Source: Candidatus Gastranaerophilales bacterium
GTDB taxonomy: Bacteria > Cyanobacteriota > Vampirovibrionia > Gastranaerophilales > Gastranaerophilaceae
Direction: 5' to 3'
DNA: 46,922 nucleotides
Assembly: GCA_944323535.1 (NCBI GenBank)
Contig: CALUSW010000008.1
Coordinates: forward strand, 1-46,922
Shown: positions 35,180 to 43,267 of the stretch, in pieces
How the letters are laid out: every line of letters begins with the position of its first letter
Numbering within the stretch: the stretch's first letter is position 1
The notes under the pieces: generated by a model
The model's database searches: none
What the model saw: only the letters and a program-made list of their open reading frames with translations
Told to the model about the DNA's origin: nothing
Position numbers and translations under genes: made by a program

Positions 35180-35214
35180 TCTGTTTTTCAGCAAATAACC
35201 TGTAATACAAAAAT

Positions 35215-35245
35215 AAAACTCTGATATTTTATATATCAGAGTTTT
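35215..35245. terminator. Bidirectional terminator between kinase and M49-like genes
   Basis: AAAACTCTGATAT pairs perfectly with ATATCAGAGTTTT (13 bp, 5-base loop), with T-run on the plus side and A-run on the other, so it can serve both convergent genes. Confidence 0.85.
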
Positions 35246-35270
35246 TAGAATAAACAATTAAACCGTAAAA

Positions 35271-37004
35271 TTACTGTTTACAAAGATAATCCGCAAGAGG
35301 CGTTATAATCATACCATTCAGCGATTTATCCGTTTCTTTCAGTTTCTTTGAAATTAATTCGAATTCATTTGTCCAGCAAAAATAATTATTAATATATTCT
35401 TCTGCCTTTTTAAAATCCTGTGATAATTGCAGTTCTATTATCTCTGTCAGCATTTTTTTTGCAGCAGAAATCATTTTATTTATATCAATATCAATAATAC
35501 CTTCATTGCTGACTTTTATCGCCCCTTCTTTAATAAAGAAATAAGTTTGCATTACAGTCCTTACTCTATGTGCCTGAGATATTTCCGGTTTAGCCTTTAA
35601 GAAACAATTGGCGCCGAAAGTTACAAGTATCTGTTTTTTTTCTTCTTCCGTATATACACCTGCTTCTGTTAAACAATCCAATAAAGCTAAGGACCCCATA
35701 TCCGCTTTATTTTCTTCAATAATATTTTTATATTTTCCCAAAGCTTCAGTGCCGCTTTTCGGTCCTAAAGAATGCACATTTTCATGCCCGATTGTAAACC
35801 AGTGGTCAGCTTCGGGATTATAGTATTTATGCAATTCGGGATTTAACGTTGCATTAAGTCTTTTTTGTCTTCTCTCTATTGCTTCGGGGGTATTGCTTGT
35901 TCTTATTTGTCTATGGTAAACATTCCTTCTTCCGCCGCCTATAGTTAATGACAGTTTATCATTATTAGGCAGATTTTGAGCTATTGTAATTCCGCCCCGG
36001 TATGAGCCTTCATCCCCTCTTAATGAAACGATATCTACATCAACCATTGTTTGAAGATTATCATCTTCACAAGAGATATTTTGTTCATACTTTTCTTTTA
36101 AAGGCATATTTTCAGCCATTAAAGGCAGAAAATGCTTTACTTTTAATAAATCTTCCGTTCCTTTTTTATTGACTATGCCGGCTCTGATTCCGATTGAATC
36201 TTTTGAAATTGCCGTTATTTGATTTTGTTTTAAGAGTTCATTTAATTCCTCATTCTCCGTTACGCTGCCCGTTAATAAATCGGCATACTGTTCTCTTGAA
36301 ATAGTAAATTCCAAAGGAGTATCCTGCAATGATGCCCATTTTTTATCTGCATATGCATCAAGCATAGGATTATTTTCTCTTAATGCTTTCGCCTGCAGAA
36401 TAAGATATTCATTAAAATCTTTATCAGTTGAAACTCCGGCTGCTTTTTCAAGATATCCGGCAATTTGTTCAAATTCTTCTTTAAATTCTTCAGTATAATC
36501 TACCGCACGGAGTTTATCCCCATTGCGTTTTACAATTGTTCTTTGATTTAATATTTCGGATACTTCTTCTTTTTCACCCTGGTTAAGCATTTTTATTAAT
36601 ATTTTATGAAATTCTTCTTTTGTCAGATCAGCAGGATAAAAAGCTTTTCCGTCTTTTTCTTCCGCATTTTTTATCAAAATAACTTTATTTGATTCAGAGT
36701 CAATACCTATAACGCCAAGCTGTGCATCAAACAATATTTTTGTTAATTCCGCTTCTTTATTTCCTTTTTTTATTTCATCTTCCAAAAAACTTAAAAACGG
36801 CAGGTTTAATTCATTATCCTGTTTCATATATACTATATTTGCATAATTTGCAGCTTTTACAAGATATTTAAGTGCTTCTTTATCTCCGTCAGCCAGATTA
36901 TTATATTCAATACTATTTTCATCCAGCATTTTTTTTCTTATAAGAACATCTTTATCCGTTCTTTTTTCAAGCTCTTCACGGTTTAAATTCAATTCAAAAA
37001 TCAT
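35271..37004 (-). CDS. Putative zinc metallopeptidase, M49 (dipeptidyl-peptidase III)-like
   Basis: A 577-residue protein without signal peptide. The zinc site is visible: GHENVHSLGPKSG (His-Glu-x-x-His near residue 405) and, 22 residues on, IIEENKADMGSLALLD (near 430), where a Glu would be the third ligand. The HExxH...LGP then EExKAD pattern is that of the M49-like hydrolases related to dipeptidyl peptidase III (those lacking the extra residue of the HExxGH form). Length also fits. The first 300 residues are helical and acidic and could not be assigned. It probably acts on cytoplasmic peptides. AGGAGA precedes the ATG. It is convergent with the kinase and follows the 592-residue membrane gene after 72 bases. 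Assignment is by motif only. Confidence 0.68.
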   Translation of the reverse strand: MIFELNLNREELEKRTDKDVLIRKKMLDENSIEYNNLADGDKEALKYLVKAANYANIVYMKQDNELNLPFLSFLEDEIKKGNKEAELTKILFDAQLGVIGIDSESNKVILIKNAEEKDGKAFYPADLTKEEFHKILIKMLNQGEKEEVSEILNQRTIVKRNGDKLRAVDYTEEFKEEFEQIAGYLEKAAGVSTDKDFNEYLILQAKALRENNPMLDAYADKKWASLQDTPLEFTISREQYADLLTGSVTENEELNELLKQNQITAISKDSIGIRAGIVNKKGTEDLLKVKHFLPLMAENMPLKEKYEQNISCEDDNLQTMVDVDIVSLRGDEGSYRGGITIAQNLPNNDKLSLTIGGGRRNVYHRQIRTSNTPEAIERRQKRLNATLNPELHKYYNPEADHWFTIGHENVHSLGPKSGTEALGKYKNIIEENKADMGSLALLDCLTEAGVYTEEEKKQILVTFGANCFLKAKPEISQAHRVRTVMQTYFFIKEGAIKVSNEGIIDIDINKMISAAKKMLTEIIELQLSQDFKKAEEYINNYFCWTNEFELISKKLKETDKSLNGMIITPLADYLCKQ

Positions 37005-37076
37005 AATATAATCTCCTGATAAAGAAAATATACAAAAATTTTAAATTATATACAATAATCTAAACAGATTATATAA

Positions 37077-38855
37077 TTACCTTTGCAAAACAGTATCCGG
37101 CAGCTCATAATAATGGCAGTTCGGGCATTTCAATTTAGCATAATACCTCCCGTCAACCCCCGGAAATCTTGATTTGTAATTTGCAATTACAGAAGATGGA
37201 ATTTGAGGTTTTTTTACGCAGAATGTATATGCTCTTTCATCAGGGTCGGGAGTTCTTACTTTCATAAACCTGGAATCATTATAAAAAGCAGTAACATACA
37301 GCTCATCAGATGATACATTAGCCGTTATTTTATTATTAGTCCAATACTCAACACCAATATCATTAATCCCGAGAGTTTTTAATATACCTGCAAGTTCAGG
37401 AACATTGGGAAGCCTTGCCCCTCTTGAATAGCAATATGCATCTTTTTCATAAGAAGTCTTTAAAACAGGCTGATATTCAACCAGATCAAAGGCGGGTGAA
37501 CAGAAACTCTGCTTCCAAATCTGCATTTCTCCGTTCATATCCATTTCACTATAATCTGTAAACGGGAAATAACACAACCTTATATGATTTCCTTCTCTTT
37601 GAATTTTTGCCGCAAATAAAAAATCATTTGTTTCAAATTCCTGTTTTATTGAAATACCCGGATCATAATAATAACCTGCCGCAAGCAATTCATTAAAATA
37701 TTCATAAGGAACTTCTTTTACACTGAAATTAACATGTTTTATTTCTTCATTAATAACTGGCTGCTTTTTTTGTTCCGGAGGATTATATTCATATTTCTGA
37801 GGTCTTTCCAATTTTGTTAATTCAAAATCTCTGATTGGAGGAGCTTTCATCTTTTCTACCGGTTCAAATGCCCTATTTTTATAGAAATAAACTTTGTTTT
37901 CATATATTCTGTCAGAATCTATATCCTGAACACAATACACAAAGGGGGTAATATTTTCAGGCTTTTTTGTTACTTCAAAAGACATATTTTTAAAATGCAA
38001 AACAAGAGGAGTTTTACCATCTTTATCCGAAGTCCAGTAATATCTTTCACCAAATGTATCAAACCTGTTGAAAACCAGATGATATGTTTCAAGATAATTA
38101 GGTATTCTTGCATCAATTGAGCTGCAGAAACGTTTCGCATCCTCAAAATTATCATAAGGAAATATATTTTTTGTATAAAAAAATGGTATTTTAACTTCAT
38201 TTCTTGACAATTTTTTCTTTCCATATGCACTAACATCTTTTAGTTTTAAAAATTCTGTATTATATCCAATTGTCAATTTAGCGCTTTTATATTTATCCTG
38301 TTTTGAACTAAGCAATCCATCCATTGTAAATTTATATATACAAAAAACCACATAGATTATAAAAAGAATAATTAAGATATAAAATGAAAAATCAGACTTG
38401 CTCTTTTTGTTCACCTCAATACTTGGAACTATAAAAGCCGGAACAATAAAAAATATCACAGTTACTAAAATTATTGAAGGAAAGAGCATCGATATTGTAC
38501 TCATAAAAAAAGTAAATATAAAAGTAGCATTGGCAGCTTCTTTATTAACAACAAATAAGCATATTGCACTCACAACAATAATTAAAAATAAAAGAAAAAG
38601 GAAGGTCGCAATATTTACCGGATAATTAATGTACAATGCTTCTTTTTTTATATCAAGCAGATGTTTTTTTGTAAGACTATTAAATAAACAAAAATATAAA
38701 AAGAACAAAAAACCGTTTGCATAAAGACAAAAAGTTATGTAGCTGCTTTTATCACCGCCCGTAAATATAAATGCAGTTATATTCACAAGAACAATTAAAA
38801 AAGTAATAAAAAAATTAGCTTTGAGTAAATATCTTTTTAATACGGGTTTTATCAT
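37077..38855 (-). CDS. Membrane protein with two DUF1566/FGE-like (lectin-fold) domains
   Basis: A 592-residue protein. The first 180 residues hold about five transmembrane segments (near 14-33, 40-60, 82-104, 112-145, 157-175). The rest is soluble. Two related segments recur: DNFEDAKRFCSSIDARIPNY with RYYWTSDKDGKTP (about 230-310), and KDAYCYSRGARLPNVPEL with EYWTNNKITANVS (about 475-560). The pattern C-x-G-x-RLP-x-x-E-L then YWT is that of DUF1566/formylglycine-generating-enzyme-like C-type lectin folds. The linker is Pro/Lys/Glu-rich. The C-terminus has a CPNC pair. Function is unknown; ligand binding at the cell surface is plausible. GAGGAAG precedes the ATG. Confidence 0.65.
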   Translation of the reverse strand: MIKPVLKRYLLKANFFITFLIVLVNITAFIFTGGDKSSYITFCLYANGFLFFLYFCLFNSLTKKHLLDIKKEALYINYPVNIATFLFLLFLIIVVSAICLFVVNKEAANATFIFTFFMSTISMLFPSIILVTVIFFIVPAFIVPSIEVNKKSKSDFSFYILIILFIIYVVFCIYKFTMDGLLSSKQDKYKSAKLTIGYNTEFLKLKDVSAYGKKKLSRNEVKIPFFYTKNIFPYDNFEDAKRFCSSIDARIPNYLETYHLVFNRFDTFGERYYWTSDKDGKTPLVLHFKNMSFEVTKKPENITPFVYCVQDIDSDRIYENKVYFYKNRAFEPVEKMKAPPIRDFELTKLERPQKYEYNPPEQKKQPVINEEIKHVNFSVKEVPYEYFNELLAAGYYYDPGISIKQEFETNDFLFAAKIQREGNHIRLCYFPFTDYSEMDMNGEMQIWKQSFCSPAFDLVEYQPVLKTSYEKDAYCYSRGARLPNVPELAGILKTLGINDIGVEYWTNNKITANVSSDELYVTAFYNDSRFMKVRTPDPDERAYTFCVKKPQIPSSVIANYKSRFPGVDGRYYAKLKCPNCHYYELPDTVLQR

Positions 38856-38896
38856 GCTTCCTCTATGAACAAATTATAAATATATTATACTAAATA

Positions 38897-38925
38897 TTTC
38901 TATAAAATTTATATTATTGTATAAT
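38897..38925 (+). promoter_or_regulatory. Possible promoter of kdsD-kdsC
   Basis: A perfect TATAAT at 38920-38925 lies 30 bases before the GTG start, with a weak -35 (TTTCTA, 38897-38902) at 17-base spacing. Confidence 0.4.
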
Positions 38926-38954
38926 TGCATTAAGGATATAAGGAAGGTTTTAGC

Positions 38955-39938
38955 GTGGAAATTATAGAAAAATCAACAATGAATGATCTTGCAAAAGAAG
39001 TTTTTCAAATTGAAGCTGACTCTATTCTAAAGTTAAAAGACAGAATAAACGAAAATCTTGAAAAAGCAATATCTGTCATAATAAATTCAAAAGGCAGAGT
39101 TATTGTTACAGGAATGGGCAAATCAGGACATATAGGCAGAAAAATTGCTGCTACTTTATCATCCACAGGTACTCCTTCATATTTTCTTCATCCTGCGGAA
39201 AGTACTCATGGTGATTCCGGAATCATTACAAGAGAAGATGTTGTAATTGCAATCTCAAACAGCGGAGAAACAACTGAATTATTAAACCTGCTGCCGCTTA
39301 TTAAAAGGTTTGAGGTGCCGCTGATTGTATTTGCCGGCAATAAAAATTCAACATTAGGGAAATGCGCCGATATATATTTTGATATTTCTGTTGAAAAGGA
39401 AGCATGCCCTCTCGGTAAAGCTCCTACAGCAAGCACAACGGCAACACTTGCAATGGGAGATGCACTTGCTGTTTGCCTTTTAAAGAGAAGAGGTTTTTCC
39501 ACCGAAGATTTTCTGCTCTATCATCCGTCAGGTACACTTGGCAAAGGTATTCTTTATATGGTTAAAGATTTAATGCTTAAGGATAAAAGTCTTCTTCCTA
39601 TTGCCCATGAAGATGATACATTCCTTGAAACAGTTGATTTAATATCTAAGAAGAAACTGGGCTGTGCTTTAATCGTGAATTCTGAAAATAAACTTACAGG
39701 ACTTCTTACTGACGGAGATATAAGAAGAATATTATTGAGATATCCGGATGTCTCCGTACTTACAAATAAAATGATAATGACAAAAAATCCTAAAACTATT
39801 GCTGCGGAAGATATGGCTACAAAGGCACTTGCATTTATGGAAAAATATTCTATTACTTCTCTGGCTGTTTGCGATGAAGGGGGATCTCCCATTGGTATTA
39901 TTCATATTCATGATTTATTAAGAGCGGGAGTAGCATAA
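38955..39938 (+). CDS. kdsD: Arabinose-5-phosphate isomerase KdsD/KpsF
   Basis: Converts ribulose-5-phosphate to arabinose-5-phosphate, the first step to Kdo of lipopolysaccharide. The 327-residue protein has a SIS domain (VTGMGKSGHIGRKIAATLSS, ISNSGETTELL, FLLYHPSGTLGK) and a pair of CBS domains (about 210-327; LLTDGDIRRIL and SPIGIIHIHDLLRAG), the usual KdsD layout and length. The GTG at 38955 follows AAGGAAGG at good spacing; the ATG at 38979 is less well placed. The stop overlaps the kdsC start by one base, so the two Kdo genes are coupled. They support a diderm envelope. Confidence 0.95.
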   Translation: MEIIEKSTMNDLAKEVFQIEADSILKLKDRINENLEKAISVIINSKGRVIVTGMGKSGHIGRKIAATLSSTGTPSYFLHPAESTHGDSGIITREDVVIAISNSGETTELLNLLPLIKRFEVPLIVFAGNKNSTLGKCADIYFDISVEKEACPLGKAPTASTTATLAMGDALAVCLLKRRGFSTEDFLLYHPSGTLGKGILYMVKDLMLKDKSLLPIAHEDDTFLETVDLISKKKLGCALIVNSENKLTGLLTDGDIRRILLRYPDVSVLTNKMIMTKNPKTIAAEDMATKALAFMEKYSITSLAVCDEGGSPIGIIHIHDLLRAGVA

Positions 39939-40444
39939 TGTTTAATATAGATTTAAGAAGCAGAGTTTCTAAAATAAAACTGTTCGTTTTTGATGTTGAC
40001 GGAGTTATGACAGACGGCGGTATAATTTATGATGAAAACGGAGTTGAATATAAAATATTCAATGCAAAAGACGGACAGGGTATAGTAATGCTGACAAAAG
40101 CCGGAATAAAAACCGCAATAATTACGGCGCGCAATAGCGAAGCAGTCAGACATCGTTTCGAAAATCTGGGAATGACAAAATTATACATGGGACAAAAAAA
40201 TAAGCTTATTGCGATGAAAGAAATGCTAAATGAATTTAAGCTTGATTTTAGTGAAGCGGCATATATGGGTGATGATTTGCCGGATTTATGCGTATTAAAA
40301 GAAGTCGGATTTGCATGCTGCCCTTCTGATGCGGTAAATGAAGTAAAATCGGTCTGCCATTATATTTCATCAAGAAGAGGAGGACGGGGTGCCGTTCGTG
40401 AAGTAACCGATATAATATATAAAATCCAAAGATTATCGGTTTAA
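39938..40444 (+). CDS. kdsC: Kdo-8-phosphate phosphatase KdsC
   Basis: HAD phosphatase that makes Kdo from Kdo-8-phosphate. The 168-residue protein has the nucleophile motif FDVDGVMTDGG (Asp 19 and Asp 21), the AKDGQGIVML loop, IITARNSEAV with the motif II Thr, and YMGDDLPDLCVL (motif IV), with the family C-terminal GGRGAVREV. It lacks a cap domain, as expected for KdsC. Translation is coupled to kdsD by TAATG. Its last 12 bases overlap the convergent coaX. Confidence 0.95.
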   Translation: MFNIDLRSRVSKIKLFVFDVDGVMTDGGIIYDENGVEYKIFNAKDGQGIVMLTKAGIKTAIITARNSEAVRHRFENLGMTKLYMGQKNKLIAMKEMLNEFKLDFSEAAYMGDDLPDLCVLKEVGFACCPSDAVNEVKSVCHYISSRRGGRGAVREVTDIIYKIQRLSV

Positions 40445-41197
40445 ATCATAAAGTATTTTCATGCCGATTAATGTTAAATCAGGATTAATATAATCGAATT
40501 TCCTTCTTAAATAGCGGCTTATGACGGAGGAATATCCGCCAGTTGCAATTATTGTTGCCTTTTCTCCGAGTTCTCTTTCGCATTCAAAAATTAAACCGTC
40601 AATCATTGCGGCATGCCCTCTTACAATACCTGATAACATTGCATCAATCGTATTTCTTCCGATTGCATTCTCCGGAGCTTCTATATTCAATTTAGGTAAT
40701 TTCGAGGTCTTAGCACTTAAAGCTTCAGCCTGTATTTTCATTCCTGCGGTAATAATACCGCCTATGAATTCATTATTTTTATTAACTATATCAAAAGAAG
40801 TTGCCGTCCCAAAATCAACAACTATTGCAGGAACAGAATAAAGAAAAGAGGCAGCACCGGCATTGGCTATCCTGTCAGCCCCTGTTTGCTGCGGTTCTTC
40901 CAAGTTCAAACTTACATTCATTTTAATTTTATGAGAAATAATAAGAGAATCTATATTTAAATATTTTTTTAAAGCAATTTCAATTCTTTCAGTTAATTGA
41001 ACAACAACACTCGAGATTACCGCCTTTGTTATTTTATCGTCTAAAAAAGTTTCTCGTAAAAGATTTTTTATAAAAACTCCGTATTCATCTTCCGTTCTGG
41101 TAATTTCAGTAGATAAACGCCAGCTGCGAATGATTTTTTCTTCATTAAAAACCCCCAGCGTAATATTAGTATTTCCTATGTCAATTGCGAGAAGCAT
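40433..41197 (-). CDS. coaX: Type III pantothenate kinase
   Basis: First step of coenzyme A synthesis. The 254-residue protein has the ASKHA phosphate motif DIGNTNITLGVF at the N-terminus, TGADRIANAGAASFLY, VVDFGTATSFDIV and the adenosine motif ATGGYSSVISRYL. Length and order match CoaX. It stands alone and converges on kdsC with a 12-base overlap. Upstream is the hairpin-rich island. Confidence 0.95.
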   Translation of the reverse strand: MLLAIDIGNTNITLGVFNEEKIIRSWRLSTEITRTEDEYGVFIKNLLRETFLDDKITKAVISSVVVQLTERIEIALKKYLNIDSLIISHKIKMNVSLNLEEPQQTGADRIANAGAASFLYSVPAIVVDFGTATSFDIVNKNNEFIGGIITAGMKIQAEALSAKTSKLPKLNIEAPENAIGRNTIDAMLSGIVRGHAAMIDGLIFECERELGEKATIIATGGYSSVISRYLRRKFDYINPDLTLIGMKILYDLNR

Positions 41198-41247
41198 TTA
41201 TTTTATTCCTTTTTTATCATTCTATCAAAAACATATAATCTAGTGTC

Positions 41248-41284
41248 GTATTAAAGTGAAAATTCAACATTTCCACTTTAATAC
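41248..41284. repeat. Inverted repeat at the left edge of a GC-rich island
   Basis: GTATTAAAGTG (41248-41258) and CACTTTAATAC (41274-41284) are perfect reverse complements around a 15-base loop, with three further pairs after one mismatch. Confidence 0.6.
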
Positions 41285-41396
41285 TCACCTGCTTGGTTGC
41301 TCGCATTAAACGGGTTTTCGCCCTGCTTGTCTTGCTCCTCGCAAGCCGACCCGGCTGCACCCTCTGCTCGCAATCCGCTTTTCAATACGCCGCTCT
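41285..41396. other. GC-rich non-coding segment between two hairpins
   Basis: About 110 bases, much richer in G and C than its flanks. An open frame runs from 41297 through it into the next gene, but its translation is unlike a protein and the downstream gene has its own ribosome site, so it is taken as non-coding. It resembles in style the blocks at 1754-1990 and 20213-20705. Confidence 0.5.
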
Positions 41397-41437
41397 CAAA
41401 ATTTCACGATAAGCCAGCGGCTTATCGTGAAATTTTG
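41397..41437. repeat. Perfect 19-bp hairpin with 3-base loop
   Basis: The left arm (41397-41415, beginning CAAAATTTCACG) and right arm (41419-41437) are perfect reverse complements around AGC. No T-run follows either side, so it is not a typical terminator. It lies 52 bases before the next start codon. Confidence 0.85.
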
Positions 41438-41488
41438 TTCGGACAATATTTATATGCTAAAATTGAAAAGAAAAAGGGAGCCGGAATA

Positions 41489-41785
41489 ATGTTAGATTTC
41501 TTAGTGCAAAGTATTCAAATTAAATCAATGAGTATTTTCGAGGCAGGCATGCTGATATGCTTCGGTGCCAGCTGGCCGTTTGCAGTGCTTAAAACTTATA
41601 AAACAAAAAATGTAAAAGGAAAAAGCAGACTTTTCCTTTCTCTCATTATCTTAGGATATATATGCGGGATAATTAACAAAATACTTAATTCCGTGGATAT
41701 CGTTTTTTGGCTGTATATAGTAAACTTATTATTAGTAAGTACGGATTTTGCATTATGTTTGTTATACAGAAGCAGACAGGAGTGA
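41489..41785 (+). CDS. Small PQ-loop-like membrane protein (98 aa)
   Basis: The ATG at 41489 is chosen because AAAGGGAG lies just upstream; the frame is open to 41297 only because the non-coding island lacks stops. The 98-residue product has three hydrophobic segments. The first carries CFGASWPFAVLKTYKTKNVK, a PQ-loop/SemiSWEET-like segment with WP in place of PQ, and GKSRLFLSLIILGYICGI follows. Small transporters of this fold work as dimers; a transport role is only an inference. It heads a plus-strand run through the LapA-like gene, eight bases before the next start. Confidence 0.75.
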   Translation: MLDFLVQSIQIKSMSIFEAGMLICFGASWPFAVLKTYKTKNVKGKSRLFLSLIILGYICGIINKILNSVDIVFWLYIVNLLLVSTDFALCLLYRSRQE

Positions 41786-41793
41786 GAAAAATT

Positions 41794-42783
41794 ATGATTA
41801 ATAAAAATATATACAGTTTTTTGTTGATTTTTACAATTTTATTTTGTTTTTCAAGCAGGAGTTTTGCACATGCAACTCCGATTCCGCAAAAGGATGCAAA
41901 TGTAACAGTATCTGTTGAATCGGAAGAAGATATTGAAAGTGAAGAAACCGATATTATAAAAAAAATCAGTTTTCGTAACAGATTTAAAAAATCTCCGGAA
42001 GCTCAAATAAGAAGTTTTTTCAAAAAATATAACAGATATTCCGAAAGAAATAATATTGAAAAACTAAAAGATATGTATACCGATGAATACGTTAATAATG
42101 ACGGATTTAATAAAAAAACCGTATTTGAACTTATAAAAACGGCTTCGGATGCATATAAAGATATTACTTACACAACCCAAATAAACAGTATAAAAATATG
42201 CGGAAATTATGCAGTAGTTCAGGCTCATGAAACAGCAAGCGGTCTAACTTCAAAAAAAGTTGAAAAAATTGATGATTACGGTCAAATAACATCAGATATT
42301 TATTATACTGATTATTTGAAAAAAGAAGGGAATAAATGGAAAATCACTGCTACTGTTGTTACTTCGGAATACGTGTCTTTAGCATACGGCGAGGCAAAAA
42401 ATATGACAGTAGAAATGTCAGCACCGGAAGCGGTTCCTGAAGGTGCAGAGTATGAAGTTAACGTAAAAACAACTTCTCCCGACGGAGCTTTTCTTGTCGG
42501 TTCCATTGTTAATGATCAAATTGTTTTTCCCCAGGTTGATACAAAAGATGTATTCAGATCGGTCAAATCAGGCGAGCTTGCCCGTATACTAACAGCTAAT
42601 AAAGATAAAAATAACGAGTATGCAACAGTTTCTCTCGCTATAACAAGAGCTCAAATAGAACCGCCGTCTGTTATTTTAAATATGACGGGAATGGCTTTTG
42701 TTATGAAAAGAGTAAATATAATAAAAATTAATGAAAATGTAAAATTGGATAAGGAGGCTGAAGATGGCGAGACAACAAAATAA
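41794..42783 (+). CDS. Secreted NTF2-like (SnoaL-type) domain protein
   Basis: The start at 41794 follows AGGAGTGAG and begins a clear signal peptide (NIYSFLLIFTILFCFSSRSFA); the open frame further 5' overlaps the preceding gene and lacks this logic. The 329-residue protein has an NTF2-like fold at about 70-195: IRSFFKKYNRYSERNNIEKL, DMYTDEYVNNDGF, AVVQAHETASG and GNKWKITATVVTSEYVSLAY. The C-terminal 130 residues are beta-rich (EGAEYEVNVKTTSPDGAFLV). It probably binds a ligand or partner in the periplasm. Its end overlaps the lspA start by 20 bases. Fold is fairly sure; function unknown. Confidence 0.78.
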   Translation: MINKNIYSFLLIFTILFCFSSRSFAHATPIPQKDANVTVSVESEEDIESEETDIIKKISFRNRFKKSPEAQIRSFFKKYNRYSERNNIEKLKDMYTDEYVNNDGFNKKTVFELIKTASDAYKDITYTTQINSIKICGNYAVVQAHETASGLTSKKVEKIDDYGQITSDIYYTDYLKKEGNKWKITATVVTSEYVSLAYGEAKNMTVEMSAPEAVPEGAEYEVNVKTTSPDGAFLVGSIVNDQIVFPQVDTKDVFRSVKSGELARILTANKDKNNEYATVSLAITRAQIEPPSVILNMTGMAFVMKRVNIIKINENVKLDKEAEDGETTK

Positions 42784-43258
42784 TAATCAACCGTTATTTT
42801 ATCTTTTTACAATTATAAAGTATTTTGCATTATGGATTTTATTTTCCGTAGTTGCTTTTGTTGTTAAAGTTATTGTTCTTAACGCTATTAAAATTTCTCC
42901 TACGAGACAAGTCGGGAATGGAATGCTTACTTTATATGAAGTCCATAATACAGGTGCAGCATTTAATCTGTTCTCAAACCAACCGGAAATGATAATTACA
43001 GCTTCATTTTTAGCTGTTGCTATTATCACTTTTATTGTACTTATAGCATCAGGAAGACTCACTCAAACGGCGGTTTCGGCTATGGCTTTTTTAAGCGCGG
43101 GTATAACATTAAATATGATTGAACGCATAAATCAGGGATATGTTATTGATTATATTAATTGTAACTTTATGCCTGAACTCCCTGTATTTAATGTGCCTGA
43201 TATTATGATTGTAGTGGGTGCATTAGGGTTAATTCTATCTGTTTTAACCAGAAGATAG
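42764..43258 (+). CDS. lspA: Divergent lipoprotein signal peptidase LspA
   Basis: Aspartyl protease that removes lipoprotein signal peptides. The 164-residue protein has four membrane segments and the LspA blocks EVHNTGAAFNLFS and GYVIDYINC...VFNVPDIMIVVG; the two catalytic Asp residues (in VIDY and VPDI) are kept. Unusual features: the N-terminal DQxxK motif reads VVKV so its Asp is absent, and the GGAxGNxIDR motif reads SAGITLNMIER. These changes are away from the catalytic pair. It begins inside the preceding gene (20-base overlap, AAGGAGG upstream) and is followed by the pseudouridine synthase after 9 bases, a common lspA-rluD order. Confidence 0.85.
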   Translation: MARQQNNNQPLFYLFTIIKYFALWILFSVVAFVVKVIVLNAIKISPTRQVGNGMLTLYEVHNTGAAFNLFSNQPEMIITASFLAVAIITFIVLIASGRLTQTAVSAMAFLSAGITLNMIERINQGYVIDYINCNFMPELPVFNVPDIMIVVGALGLILSVLTRR

Positions 43259-43267
43259 GTTTTTATA

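Noticed and set aside
41297-41488. 5' extension of the PQ-loop gene
   Set aside because: The extension crosses both arms of a perfect 19-bp hairpin and reads unlike protein; the ATG at 41489 has a strong ribosome site.
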